Shown here: positions 8,811 through 16,953 of the stretch, one piece after another
Position numbering within the stretch: position 1 is the stretch's first letter
How the letters are laid out: the number at the start of each line of letters is the position of its first letter
Source: Salinisphaera sp. T31B1
Lineage (GTDB): Bacteria; Pseudomonadota; Gammaproteobacteria; Nevskiales; Salinisphaeraceae
NCBI RefSeq assembly: GCF_040361275.1
Contig: NZ_APNH01000001.1
Location: 496,001-560,000 of the forward strand
DNA: 64,000 bases
Reading direction: 5' to 3'
Made by a program: the position numbers and the translations under genes
Notes under the pieces: model-generated
What the model was told of the DNA's origin: nothing
Database searches by the model: none
What the model saw: the letters and a program-made list of their open reading frames with translations, nothing else

Positions 8811-9872
8811 TCAGTGATCGTCGATCACGACCTGACCGCTGCCCGGCAGCCGCTCGGCCAGCGTCCGGCCGGCCAGCTGCGACGGTGTATAGGTACCCGG
8901 GCTGGGCGCGTGTTCGAACAGATGCCCGACCATGGCCAGACTCGCGTGGACGGTAACCGTATAACCATTGGCGACCGTCAGCCGGGCGACCCGACGCTCG
9001 CCCGCGGCATTGACGACCTCGCCCCAGACATGTGTCTCGGTGTGCTCGCGGCGGGTGGCATCCGGCCCGACGATGCGACCGGCGCGCCATTTGAGCCAGC
9101 GCTGGACCGGGCCCAGGGCGACCAGCGGGCCTATGCGGTCGAGCCGGCGCAGCTGACGGATACGTGCCGGCGACACCGGGATATAGACCGCGATATCACC
9201 GATACCGGTGGTACGCCAGGCGGTGGCTATATCGCCCCAGGGCACACAGGCGGCCTGCTTCGGGCCAGCGCCGAAATCTATGGTACGCACGCCTTCGGCC
9301 CATGCGATCTCTGTCAATTCGTCGTCACGGCGCACACGCCCGCCCTCGGCCAGCGCCTCGACCGTGGTACGCGCCGTACCGGGCGACAGGCCGGTGCGCG
9401 AATCGAAACCCAGCGCAAGACGACACGCATCGGGCAGCGCCGCATGCAGATAGGCCGCCACACAATCGGTGGGCACCACGTCGAAGCCCGCCCCGCAGCA
9501 CAGGGCGACGCCGGCTGAACGAGCATCCCCATCGCGCGAAAAGGCATGTTCGAACACGTCGATCTCGCCGGCGATATCCAGGTAGTGGGTTCCGGTATGG
9601 ATACAGGCCGCGATCATCTGCGGCGCCGTGGCCGAGAACGGGCCCGCGCAGTGCAGCAGCACATCGATATCGGACAGATGCGGCGTGATCTCGGCGGCCT
9701 CGCTCAGGCCGAAGGTCCGCGACGTCAGGCCCAGCGAACGGGCCAGCTCGTGCACCCGGTCATCGTCACGCCCGGCCAGCACCGGCGTCATACCCTGCGC
9801 CACCGCCTGCCGCGCGATCAGCTCGCCCGTATAGCCATAGGCACCGTAGATCATGAAGGTCTTATCGGCCAT
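8811..9872 (-). CDS. Saccharopine dehydrogenase-like / enoyl reductase family protein
   Basis: A 353-residue NAD(P)-binding protein. The N-terminal Rossmann motif is YGAYGYTGELIA (about residues 9-20), followed by VLAGRDDDRV and LLHCAGPFSATAPQMIAACI, typical of the saccharopine dehydrogenase-like and trans-acting enoyl reductase group, not of true lysine-pathway enzymes. CCGAGFDVVPTDC is also family-typical. It follows the SDR gene on the same strand with 28 bases between, so they are probably co-transcribed. A role in lipid or acyl metabolism is inferred from family and neighbours. Confidence 0.8.
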   Translation of the reverse strand: MADKTFMIYGAYGYTGELIARQAVAQGMTPVLAGRDDDRVHELARSLGLTSRTFGLSEAAEITPHLSDIDVLLHCAGPFSATAPQMIAACIHTGTHYLDIAGEIDVFEHAFSRDGDARSAGVALCCGAGFDVVPTDCVAAYLHAALPDACRLALGFDSRTGLSPGTARTTVEALAEGGRVRRDDELTEIAWAEGVRTIDFGAGPKQAACVPWGDIATAWRTTGIGDIAVYIPVSPARIRQLRRLDRIGPLVALGPVQRWLKWRAGRIVGPDATRREHTETHVWGEVVNAAGERRVARLTVANGYTVTVHASLAMVGHLFEHAPSPGTYTPSQLAGRTLAERLPGSGQVVIDDH

Positions 9873-9900
9873 GACAACGATCCCCGCGCGTGCGGAACAC

Positions 9901-10728
9901 TCAGGACCGGTTGAAAGAGCGCGTGGCCTTGAGCACGGCGTCGAAGAATGTCTCGGGCGATAGACGCTTCATCCGATACTGCCAGCGGGCTGTGCGCCCC
10001 GGGATGACCAGAAACCGATCGTCGATGACCGCCTGATGTATGGCCGCGGCGACATCGGAGGCGCTGATCTTGGCGCGCTCCATGAGCTTTCTGACCATGG
10101 CTTTCTGCCGATCGTTGGTACCCCGGAAAGACTCCAGCAGATTGGTCGCAAAAAACGCCGGGCAGGCCACCGTGACGCCCACGCCGTTGGCATGCTCTTC
10201 ACCGCGTATCGATTCCGACAGCGACAGCACACCCGCCTTGGCGACGTTGTAGGCGGCCATGCCCGGGGCATTGGCGATTGCGGCAAACGAAGCGGTGTTG
10301 ACCAGATGACCACGCGACCGGCGCAGCAGCGGCAACATGGCACGCGCGCCGCGGACCGTGCCCATCAGATTGATATCGAGCATCCAGTCCCAGTCCTCGA
10401 TCGCGGTCTCGACCACCGTGCCGGCACTGGAAACACCCGCATTGTTGACGAACACATCCACGCCGTCCCATTCCTCCACCAGCCGCTTCGACAACGCCGC
10501 GAAATCCTCGTCTCGGCGCGTGTCTAGCGTCTGTGCAATCGCCTGGCCGCCGGCCTCGTTGACCTCCCCGGCCACCCGTCGTGCACGGCCGGTCTGGATA
10601 TCGGTGACTGCCACCCGCCAGCCGTCGCGCGCGAACGACAGGGCGAGCTCGCGCCCGAGGCCGCTGCCCGCGCCCGTGATCGCAATACGTTTGTGCTCGA
10701 ACCGGTCCTGTCCGCCCTTGCCTGCCAT
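9901..10728 (-). CDS. Short-chain dehydrogenase/reductase
   Basis: A 275-residue classical SDR. It has the cofactor motif TGAGSGLG (18-25), NNAG (95-98), catalytic Ser147 and the YNVAK motif (Tyr160, Lys164). The start at 10728 has GGGGGAG eight bases upstream; an upstream in-frame ATG at 10770 lies in the intergenic control region. The C-terminal end (PGRTARWQYRMKRLSPE) is basic. It is divergent from the histidine phosphatase-TetR operon, with a probable TetR operator between. The substrate is unknown; SDRs in such clusters are usually assigned to acyl-chain or alcohol oxidation. Confidence 0.85.
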   Translation of the reverse strand: MAGKGGQDRFEHKRIAITGAGSGLGRELALSFARDGWRVAVTDIQTGRARRVAGEVNEAGGQAIAQTLDTRRDEDFAALSKRLVEEWDGVDVFVNNAGVSSAGTVVETAIEDWDWMLDINLMGTVRGARAMLPLLRRSRGHLVNTASFAAIANAPGMAAYNVAKAGVLSLSESIRGEEHANGVGVTVACPAFFATNLLESFRGTNDRQKAMVRKLMERAKISASDVAAAIHQAVIDDRFLVIPGRTARWQYRMKRLSPETFFDAVLKATRSFNRS

Positions 10729-10774
10729 TTGCCGCTCCCCCGAGCCTGAAAAAGTGTGATCGCCCAGCATACCG

Positions 10775-10788
10775 AACGAACGTCCGTT
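10775..10788. promoter_or_regulatory. Probable TetR-family operator
   Basis: AACGAACGTCCGTT is a 14-base near-perfect palindrome (one mismatched base pair) of the NCGNACG..CGTNCGN kind bound by many TetR-type acyl-CoA regulators. It lies between the divergent SDR and phosphatase-TetR genes, immediately before the -35 hexamer at 10794. Confidence 0.5.
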
Positions 10789-10793
10789 TGACG

Positions 10794-10823
10794 TTGACCG
10801 CCTTGACCGGGCCTGCCTATAGT
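10794..10823 (+). promoter_or_regulatory. Promoter of the phosphatase-TetR-phosphotransferase operon
   Basis: TTGACC (10794-10799), an 18-base spacer and TATAGT (10818-10823). The expected start, about seven bases downstream, coincides with the ATG at 10830, so the mRNA may be leaderless. Confidence 0.5.
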
Positions 10824-10829
10824 CGCGCC

Positions 10830-11528
10830 ATGTCGCAGCTTCTGCTCATCCGCCACGGTCAGGCCCGATTCGGCACCGACGATTATGACCGGCTGTCGGC
10901 GATCGGCCAGCGCCAGGCCCGCCTGGTGGGCGCACAGCTGGCCGACCACGGCCTGAGCTTCGATGCCTGGATCTCGGGCCGGCCGCGGCGACAACAGCAT
11001 ACCGCGCGCCTGGCCGCCGAGCGGCTCGGCGCGTCCGGCGAGCCGTATGTGGACCCCGGCTTCGACGAATACGATGCCGACGCCCTGTTCGGGGCTTATC
11101 TGCCTGGCGTACTCGACGAACACCCCGATCTCGCGGCCCGCCGCGACGAACTGCACACCGACCGTCGGTTGTTTCAGCGTGCTTTCGAACAGGTGATGCG
11201 CCGGTGGCTGGCCGGCCACACGGGTGAGGGCGACTTCGAGCCGTGGGCCGCATTCAAGGCACGCGTAAGCGCCGCCCTGGCCCGCCTGCACGACGACTAT
11301 CCGCGCGATACACGGTTTGCCGTGTTCTCCTCCGGCGGGCCGATCGCGGTCGCCGTAGGCACGGCGCTGGGCATCCCGGATACCACCACCCTCGAGCTGA
11401 ACTGGAGCCTCTACAACGCCGCCGTTACCGACCTGCGCTCGACCCGGGACGGTTGGCGGCTGCTCGGTTTCAACGATATTTCGGCCCAGCGCCGGGCCGG
11501 CGACGCCGCCCTGGTGACCTTCCGATGA
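10830..11528 (+). CDS. Histidine phosphatase family protein (phosphoglycerate mutase-like)
   Basis: A 232-residue protein of the branch-1 histidine phosphatase superfamily. The catalytic LIRHGQA motif is at about residues 6-12, the second-arginine region is in ISGRPRRQQHTA, and the late VFSSGGPIAVAVG corresponds to the second-histidine region of the fold. The usual histidine at that last position appears replaced (SSGGP instead of SHGGP-type), which could alter catalysis. The next gene overlaps its stop (ATGA). Families with this neighbourhood (TetR, APH-like kinase, SDR) are associated with fatty-acid-linked operons; the substrate is not known. Confidence 0.85.
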   Translation: MSQLLLIRHGQARFGTDDYDRLSAIGQRQARLVGAQLADHGLSFDAWISGRPRRQQHTARLAAERLGASGEPYVDPGFDEYDADALFGAYLPGVLDEHPDLAARRDELHTDRRLFQRAFEQVMRRWLAGHTGEGDFEPWAAFKARVSAALARLHDDYPRDTRFAVFSSGGPIAVAVGTALGIPDTTTLELNWSLYNAAVTDLRSTRDGWRLLGFNDISAQRRAGDAALVTFR

Positions 11529-12250
11529 CCGAAATGGCGCCGGATACGGCCCAGGCGGCATTCGTTCGTGCGCATGGCCTGGATACGCCGTCGCTGTGTC
11601 GTCGCATCGTGGCCGCCCGAGAGGGCCAGATTTCGGTGCGCAGCCCCGACGTGGCCGCCGACAACCTTGCCCGCATCATCGAATCGACCTTGCGGCTGGC
11701 CAATCGCAAGGGCTTTGCCGCCATGACCCTGCGCGAGCTGGCACGGGCCAGCGGACTGTCGCTCGGCGGCTTGTATGCCTATATCGGCAACAAGGATGAA
11801 CTGGCGCGCCTGATCCAGCGACGTATCGCGCTCACGCTGGGCGAGACCATGCAGACCGCGCTGGCCGATCTCGACGACCCACGCGAGCGCTTGGCGCGCG
11901 CGATCCAGGCGCATCTGATGATCACCGAGGCCCTGCGTGAGTGGTTCTTCTTTCTCTATATGGAAGCCCACCATCTGGCCGCCGACGAACGACGCGAGGC
12001 CGTGGCCATGGAGCGGGCCTCGGAAGATATCTTCAGCGACATCATCCGCGCCGGCCAGCAGGCCGGCGTTTATGGCGACTGCGATGCCGCGGTCGCGGCC
12101 GGTCTGATCAAGGCCATGTTGCAGGACTGGTATCTCAAGCATGGCAAGCACCGTGAGCGCGGGCTCACCCTGACCCGTTACGCTGCGTTGATCACCCATA
12201 CGATAGAGCCGGCGCTGGCCCGGCCCTTGGCCACGGAGAACGACTCATGA
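11525..12250 (+). CDS. TetR/AcrR family transcriptional regulator
   Basis: A 241-residue regulator. The helix-turn-helix lies at about residues 45-95: ARIIESTLRLANRKGFAAM, TLRELARASGLSLGGLYAYI, GNKDEL, the canonical TetR signature. About 40 residues precede it, more than usual. The rest is the variable helical ligand domain. It overlaps the phosphatase upstream and the phosphotransferase downstream by four bases each (ATGA), so the three genes form a tightly coupled operon. It probably binds the palindrome at 10775-10788 and represses its own operon and the divergent SDR; the ligand may be an acyl-CoA, by analogy only. Confidence 0.9.
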   Translation: MTEMAPDTAQAAFVRAHGLDTPSLCRRIVAAREGQISVRSPDVAADNLARIIESTLRLANRKGFAAMTLRELARASGLSLGGLYAYIGNKDELARLIQRRIALTLGETMQTALADLDDPRERLARAIQAHLMITEALREWFFFLYMEAHHLAADERREAVAMERASEDIFSDIIRAGQQAGVYGDCDAAVAAGLIKAMLQDWYLKHGKHRERGLTLTRYAALITHTIEPALARPLATENDS

Positions 12251-13311
12251 CCGCGATCGACCAGGCCCGCGATATCCGCGAGGGCGAGGCCATCGATGCC
12301 CAGGCACTGACGGCCTATTGCCGCGACCATGCGCCGTCGCTGGTGCCCGCCGAGGGTGTCATCGAGATCGCCCAGTTTCCCGGCGGCGCGTCGAACCTGA
12401 CCTACCTGCTGCAGGTCGACGGCGATGAATACGTACTGCGTCGGCCGCCGTTCGGCAGTCAGGTGGCCTCGGCCCACGACATGGGCCGTGAGTATGGCGT
12501 GCTCTCGCGCCTGCACGGGGTTTACGACTACGCGCCCCGGCCAGTCATCCACTGCACCGACGAATCGGTGATCGGCGCCGAGTTCTATGTCATGGAGCGA
12601 TTGCGGGGGACGATCGTACGTCGCGACCTGCCGGACGATGTGGTCCTGTCGCCGGCCGGCGCCACCCGGCTCTGCGAGCAGCTGCTCGATGTCCAGGCCG
12701 CGCTGCACACAACCGATATCGATGCCGCCGGCATGCGTGATTTCGGCAAGCCCGAAGGGTATATCCAGCGCCAGATCACCGGCTGGAACAAGCGCTATCG
12801 CAATGCGCGCACCGAGGACGTACCGGAATGCACGGCGATCATGGACTGGCTGGCCGCACGCATCCCCGACGTGACGCGCACCGCGATCATCCATAACGAC
12901 TACAAGCTCGACAACGTGGTCTTCGATACGGACTTGACGCGCATCATCGGCGTGCTCGACTGGGAAATGGCCACGCTCGGCGACCCGGTGATGGATTTCG
13001 GCTGCTCGATGGCCTACTGGGTGCAGGCCGACGACCCGGAGCCCCTGCGGGCCATTCGTATGGGTCCGACCCAGCTGCCCGGCATGCTCACCCGCGACGA
13101 GATGCTCGAACGCTACCGCGAGGCCACCGGCCAGACGATCGACGACTGGCCGTTCTACCAGGTGTTCGGGCTGTTTCGTCTGGCCGCGATCCTGCAGCAG
13201 ATCTACAAGCGTTATGTCGAGGGCAAGACGACCGACGAACGCTTCAAGTCGTTCGGCGATTCCGTACGCGTACTCGCCGACCAGTGCGAGCGCGTGATCC
13301 GCGACAGCTGA
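12247..13311 (+). CDS. Phosphotransferase family protein (APH/ACAD10-like kinase)
   Basis: A 354-residue protein of the aminoglycoside-phosphotransferase fold, in the group resembling the kinase part of ACAD10/11. Visible motifs are a glycine-rich loop region (FPGGASNLTYLLQV), the invariant lysine position occupied in YVLRRPP, the catalytic loop IIHNDYKLDNVVF (histidine, aspartate and asparagine all present) and the metal-binding VLDWEMATLGDP. Homologues phosphorylate 4-hydroxyacyl-CoAs in fatty-acid catabolism; antibiotic resistance is unlikely. It overlaps the TetR gene and is followed after 51 bases by the GST gene. Confidence 0.85.
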   Translation: MTAIDQARDIREGEAIDAQALTAYCRDHAPSLVPAEGVIEIAQFPGGASNLTYLLQVDGDEYVLRRPPFGSQVASAHDMGREYGVLSRLHGVYDYAPRPVIHCTDESVIGAEFYVMERLRGTIVRRDLPDDVVLSPAGATRLCEQLLDVQAALHTTDIDAAGMRDFGKPEGYIQRQITGWNKRYRNARTEDVPECTAIMDWLAARIPDVTRTAIIHNDYKLDNVVFDTDLTRIIGVLDWEMATLGDPVMDFGCSMAYWVQADDPEPLRAIRMGPTQLPGMLTRDEMLERYREATGQTIDDWPFYQVFGLFRLAAILQQIYKRYVEGKTTDERFKSFGDSVRVLADQCERVIRDS

Positions 13312-13362
13312 ACGATTCCTGCGTGCCGATACCACGGCCGCAATCGACCCCGAGGAGACTTC

Positions 13363-13980
13363 ATGAAACTCTATGAAACCGCCCGCGCGCCCAACCCGCG
13401 CCGTGCCCGCATGTTCATGGCCGAAAAAGGCATCGATCTGAACGACGTCGAACGGATCGAGCTGGATCTGGCCGCTGGCGATAATCTGTCGGCCGATTTC
13501 AAGCAGAAGAACCCGATGGGCGGGGTGCCCACACTCGAGCTCGACGATGGCACCTTCATCTCCGAATCGATGGCGATCAGCCGCTATTTCGAGGAGATTC
13601 ATCCCGAACCGCCGCTGATGGGCCGCGACGCGCTCGATAAGGCCCGGGTGGAGATGTGGAACCGACGTATGGAACTGGGGCTGCTGTTCCCGGTGGCGCT
13701 GGCCTTTCGCAACATCACCGCCACCTTCGCGGACCGCGAAAAATGCTCGCGCGAGTTCGGCGAGATCAGCCTCGAACGGGCAACGAAGATGTTCGGCTTC
13801 GTGGACCGGCATCTGGCCGACAGCCAATACATCGCCGGCGACGTGTTCACCGTGGCGGATATCACCGCCCTGTGCGCGGTTGATTTCGCGCGCGTGGTCA
13901 AGCTGCGCATCGGCGAGGACCAGTCACACCTGGCCCGCTGGCACGAGCAGGTCTCGGCGCGCGCGAGCGCGAGCGCCTGA
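13363..13980 (+). CDS. Glutathione S-transferase family protein
   Basis: A 205-residue soluble GST. The N-terminal thioredoxin-like domain begins MKLYETARAPNPRRARMFMAEKG; the cis-proline segment is NPMGGVPTLELDDG and the glutathione-contacting ISESMAISRYFEE follows (about residues 63-76). The C-terminal helical domain contains VFTVADITALCAVDF. A good GAGGAGA lies seven bases before the ATG. It is on the same strand as the phosphotransferase operon and may belong to it. The substrate is unknown. Confidence 0.9.
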   Translation: MKLYETARAPNPRRARMFMAEKGIDLNDVERIELDLAAGDNLSADFKQKNPMGGVPTLELDDGTFISESMAISRYFEEIHPEPPLMGRDALDKARVEMWNRRMELGLLFPVALAFRNITATFADREKCSREFGEISLERATKMFGFVDRHLADSQYIAGDVFTVADITALCAVDFARVVKLRIGEDQSHLARWHEQVSARASASA

Positions 13981-14001
13981 TCGGGCCCGAACCGGCCTCG
14001 A

Positions 14002-14021
14002 AGCCCGGCCGCGGCCGGGCT
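14002..14021. other. Perfect 20-bp inverted repeat after the GST gene
   Basis: AGCCCGGCCGCGGCCGGGCT is a full palindrome 21 bases after the GST stop. It can form a strong hairpin, but no T-run follows on either strand, so calling it a terminator is only a possibility. Confidence 0.4.
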
Positions 14022-14053
14022 GTGGCGCATGCATCGGTCGCCCATCAACCGCA

Positions 14054-14077
14054 CCGCTTGGTCGACGGGCCAAGCGG
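14054..14077 (+). other. Hairpin in the mtnB upstream region
   Basis: CCGCTTGG and CCAAGCGG form a perfect 8-bp stem with an eight-base loop, 38 bases before the mtnB start. Its role is unknown; it could be an operator or part of the leader RNA. No match to a known riboswitch class is apparent. Confidence 0.35.
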
Positions 14078-14115
14078 CGCTACGCTTGCGCCATGATTTT
14101 TCTCGAGTCCGGCCC

Positions 14116-14751
14116 ATGACTGCCGCTCCCAGCCTGCGCGATCGTCCGCTGGCCGAGGCCCTCTGCGCTTGTGCCCGATGGTTCGCCGAGCGCGGCCTGT
14201 GCCCGGCCACCGGCGGTAACTTCTCGGTTCGTCGAGACGACAGCGATTCGGTGCTGGTCACCGCTTCGGGCGTCGACAAGGGCACGCTCACGCCGGCGCA
14301 GCTGCTTCCGGTCGCGCTCGACGGCACCGTGCTCGGCCAGGGGCGAGCCTCGGCCGAAACAGGCCTGCACCTGGCTCTCTACCGCCGAGATGCTGCCATC
14401 GGTGCGGTCCTGCATGTCCATTCGATCGCCAACACGCTGCTCTCGCGCCTGTCAGAGCCGAGCGAGTTGGTCTTCGAAGGCTACGAAATGCAGAAGGCGA
14501 TCACCGGCCAGAGCGATCATCTGGGTCGGCTGGTGCTTCCGGTGGTCGACAACAACCAGGATATGGACGCGCTCGCGGCCACGGTCGCCGGCTGCATGGA
14601 CACCGCAGCCATCGCGCACGGCTTTCTCGTGCGTGGACATGGCATCTATGCCTGGGGCCGCGATATCGCCGCCGCCCGCCGACACCTGGAGGGCTGGGAA
14701 TTCCTGCTCGGCTGCGAGCTGACGCGCCGGCAACTGGAGACACACGCATGA
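14116..14751 (+). CDS. mtnB: Methylthioribulose-1-phosphate dehydratase
   Basis: A 211-residue class II aldolase-fold enzyme that dehydrates 5-methylthioribulose-1-phosphate to 2,3-diketo-5-methylthiopentyl-1-phosphate in methionine salvage. The N-terminal block is CPATGGNFSVR, the substrate region VTASGVDKG, and the zinc ligands are in VLHVHSIANT and the later FLVRGHGIYAWG. The start at 14116 gives the family length; an 8-codon open frame (MIFLESGP, ATG at 14092) ends across it with an ATGA overlap. mtnC overlaps its stop by four bases. Together with mtnC and mtnD it gives three consecutive steps. Confidence 0.93.
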   Translation: MTAAPSLRDRPLAEALCACARWFAERGLCPATGGNFSVRRDDSDSVLVTASGVDKGTLTPAQLLPVALDGTVLGQGRASAETGLHLALYRRDAAIGAVLHVHSIANTLLSRLSEPSELVFEGYEMQKAITGQSDHLGRLVLPVVDNNQDMDALAATVAGCMDTAAIAHGFLVRGHGIYAWGRDIAAARRHLEGWEFLLGCELTRRQLETHA

Positions 14752-15482
14752 GCGACCCGAGCCGACTGCGGCTGGAAGAACCCACGCCGGAAGTCGTGGC
14801 GATCATCACCGATATCGAAGGCACGACCTCGGATATCGCCTTCGTCCACGAAGTGCTGTTTCCCTACGCACGGGCGTATCTGCCGGATTTCGTCCGCGCC
14901 CACGCCGACGATCCACAGATCACAGCACTTCTCGACGAGGTGCGCGAGCAGGCACGCCGGCCAGACGCCGATCTGGACACGGTGATCGCCATCCTCGACG
15001 ACTGGATGGCCGCCGATCGCAAGGCGACGCCGCTCAAGGCACTGCAGGGCCGGGTCTGGCGCCAGGGTTATCTGGATGGCGATTTCACCGGCCATGTCTA
15101 TGACGATGCGGTGGCGGCGCTGCAGGCCTGGGCCGACGACCGACGCGCGCTGTATGTCTACTCCTCCGGCTCGGTGGCCGCTCAGAAGCTGCTGTTCACC
15201 TACAGCGACCACGGCGACCTGTCCGGGCTGTTCTCCGGATATTTCGATACCCATGTCGGACCGAAAAAGAAGACGGCCAGCTATACCGCGATCGCGGCCG
15301 AACTGGGCGAGCCCCCCGAGTCGCTGCTGTTTTTATCGGATGTCGGCGACGAGCTGGACGCCGCGCGCAAGGCCGGCCTGCAGACCTGCTGGGTCGCCCG
15401 GGATGACGAAACGCATGAAAAAGCTACAATCCACGAAGGCCACCCGATCGTGACCAGCTTTGCCGACATCGAGCTGATCTGA
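14748..15482 (+). CDS. mtnC: Enolase-phosphatase E1
   Basis: A 244-residue HAD-superfamily enzyme that enolises and then dephosphorylates diketo-methylthiopentyl phosphate to acireductone. HAD motif I appears as ITDIEGTTSDI, motif II as YVYSSGSVAAQKLLF, the lysine region as GPKKKTASY and motif III as LFLSDVGDELDAARKAG, all characteristic of MtnC. The ATG overlaps the mtnB stop (ATGA) and mtnD follows after 42 bases. Confidence 0.95.
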   Translation: MSDPSRLRLEEPTPEVVAIITDIEGTTSDIAFVHEVLFPYARAYLPDFVRAHADDPQITALLDEVREQARRPDADLDTVIAILDDWMAADRKATPLKALQGRVWRQGYLDGDFTGHVYDDAVAALQAWADDRRALYVYSSGSVAAQKLLFTYSDHGDLSGLFSGYFDTHVGPKKKTASYTAIAAELGEPPESLLFLSDVGDELDAARKAGLQTCWVARDDETHEKATIHEGHPIVTSFADIELI

Positions 15483-15524
15483 CGCCCACGACGGCCATAC
15501 CTATCTGCCAGGAGAGTGAGTCCG

Positions 15525-16088
15525 ATGAGCCGACTGACCGTTTATAACGACCGCGATACCGATACCCCGATCCTGGATACCCGCGACGCCGACGAGATCG
15601 CCGCCGAGCTCGACCGGGTCGGCGTGCTGTTCGAGCGCTGGCCGGCCGAGCATGCGCTGCCCGCCGAGGCCACGGCCGAACAGATCGGCGAGGCCTATGC
15701 GGCGGATATCGAACGTCTACAGGCGCAGTTCGGCTATGCCACGTGGGATGTGATCGGTATCCACCCTGCACATCCCGACAAGGACGCCATGCGGGCCAAG
15801 TTTCTGGATGAACACAGCCACAGCGAGGACGAAGTCCGCTTCTTCGTCGACGGCGCCGGCCTGTTCACGCTGCATATCGGCGGGCGTGTCTATGCCACGC
15901 TCTGTGAAGCCAACGACCTGATCAGCGTACCCGCCGGCACGCACCACTGGTTCGACATGGGCGACAAGCCACATTTCAAGGTGATTCGGCTGTTCAACAA
16001 TACCGAGGGCTGGGTGGCGAAATTCACCGGGACCGATATCGCCAAGGAGTTCCGCCCGGCCGGTGAACAGATGCTCGGCCAGAGCTGA
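15525..16088 (+). CDS. mtnD: Acireductone dioxygenase
   Basis: A 187-residue cupin that converts acireductone to the keto-acid precursor of methionine (iron form) or to an off-pathway product with CO release (nickel form). The metal ligands are in HSHSEDEVRFFVDG (two histidines and a glutamate) and in PAGTHHWFDMG (histidine). The start at 15525 is chosen because GGAGAG ends eight bases before it; the GTG at 15516 overlaps that ribosome-binding site. It is the last gene of the mtnBCD operon. Confidence 0.95.
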   Translation: MSRLTVYNDRDTDTPILDTRDADEIAAELDRVGVLFERWPAEHALPAEATAEQIGEAYAADIERLQAQFGYATWDVIGIHPAHPDKDAMRAKFLDEHSHSEDEVRFFVDGAGLFTLHIGGRVYATLCEANDLISVPAGTHHWFDMGDKPHFKVIRLFNNTEGWVAKFTGTDIAKEFRPAGEQMLGQS

Positions 16089-16130
16089 TCGCGCTCGGGG
16101 CGCCGCATTCGGCAGCGCTGTCTTCACGGT

Positions 16131-16487
16131 GTGAATATCGGCGAATTCGCGACGCGCAGCGGCGTTTCCGCCGATACCCTGCGCTACTACGAAAAAATCG
16201 GCGTATTGCGAACCATCGCACGCAATGCCAGCGGTCATCGCGTGTACGACGTACGCGATCTCGACTGGATTGCCTTTGTACTGCGACTCAAGGATACGGC
16301 GATGCCGCTGGCCGATATTCGTCGCTATGCCGAGCTTCGGGCCCAAGGTGACGCCACATGCGACGAGCGCCGGCAGATGCTGGAAGCCCATGCTGGGCAC
16401 TTGCAGAAAAAGATCCAGCGCGATCGCGATCATTTAGCGGCGATGCAAGCCAAGATCGCGTTCTACGACCGCAGCCACGCCAGCTGA
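16131..16487 (+). CDS. MerR-family regulator, NmlR/AdhR type
   Basis: A 118-residue regulator starting with GTG. The N-terminal winged helix reads [23 protein letters not shown] with wing residues GHRVYD, then a dimerisation helix (about residues 75-112). There is one cysteine in the effector region ([11 protein letters not shown]). Small MerR proteins of this type sense aldehydes or thiol stress. The promoter immediately downstream matches the NmlR/AdhR operator, so it probably controls the carboxymuconolactone decarboxylase-like gene that follows. No strong ribosome-binding site precedes the GTG. Confidence 0.88.
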   Translation: MNIGEFATRSGVSADTLRYYEKIGVLRTIARNASGHRVYDVRDLDWIAFVLRLKDTAMPLADIRRYAELRAQGDATCDERRQMLEAHAGHLQKKIQRDRDHLAAMQAKIAFYDRSHAS

Positions 16488-16494
16488 CATAACG

Positions 16495-16526
16495 CTTGAC
16501 CTGGAGTTCACTCCAGGCCGTAGCTT
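16495..16526 (+). promoter_or_regulatory. MerR-type promoter with 19-bp spacer
   Basis: The -35 TTGACC (16496-16501) and -10 TAGCTT (16521-16526) are 19 bases apart, the distorted spacing used by MerR activators. The operator CTGGAGTTCACTCCAG (16501-16516) is a perfect palindrome with a two-base centre and matches the NmlR/AdhR operator pattern. It drives the gene at 16567. Confidence 0.8.
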
Positions 16527-16566
16527 GGCCACTCTCGTTCTGTTTTATCATTCAGGAGACAGTGGC

Positions 16567-16953
16567 ATGGCACTTACGCGTTACGAAGCCGGTCTGGCGA
16601 AACTCAAGGAAATCGACGGGGCGGCAGGCGAAGCCGTCATCGACAGCCTGCGCACGATCGCGCCCGATCTCGCCCGCTACACAATCGAGTTTCCCTTCGG
16701 CGATATCTATCAACGGCCGGGCCTGGATCTGGCCAGCCGCGAACTGGCGACGGTCGCCGCGCTGACCGCGCTCGGGCACTGTGCGCCCCAACTCAAGGTG
16801 CATATCCACGGCGCATTGAATGTGGGCGTCACGCCGGACCAGATTGTCGAGGTCATCATCCAGATGGCGGTCTATGCCGGGTTCCCGGCCGCGCTCAACG
16901 GCATGACGGCTGCAAAGGAGGTCTTCGGCGAGCGCGGGCTGATCGAAGCCTAG
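16567..16953 (+). CDS. Carboxymuconolactone decarboxylase-like (AhpD-fold) protein
   Basis: A 128-residue protein of the CMD family. Typical blocks are [20 protein letters not shown] and [34 protein letters not shown]. There is a single cysteine (GHCAPQ) and no CxxC, so an AhpD-type disulfide peroxidase reaction is unlikely; related proteins accompany NmlR/AdhR regulators in aldehyde or thiol stress. The start at 16567 has AGGAGA ten bases before it. Expression is predicted to depend on the MerR protein upstream. Its stop overlaps the mtnA stop in CTAG. Confidence 0.85.
   Translation: MALTRYEAGLAKLKEIDGAAGEAVIDSLRTIAPDLARYTIEFPFGDIYQRPGLDLASRELATVAALTALGHCAPQLKVHIHGALNVGVTPDQIVEVIIQMAVYAGFPAALNGMTAAKEVFGERGLIEA

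Noticed and set aside
12247-13311. Aminoglycoside resistance gene
   Set aside because: The phosphotransferase fold is present, but sequence and neighbours match the ACAD10-like group, and no resistance or mobile genes are nearby.
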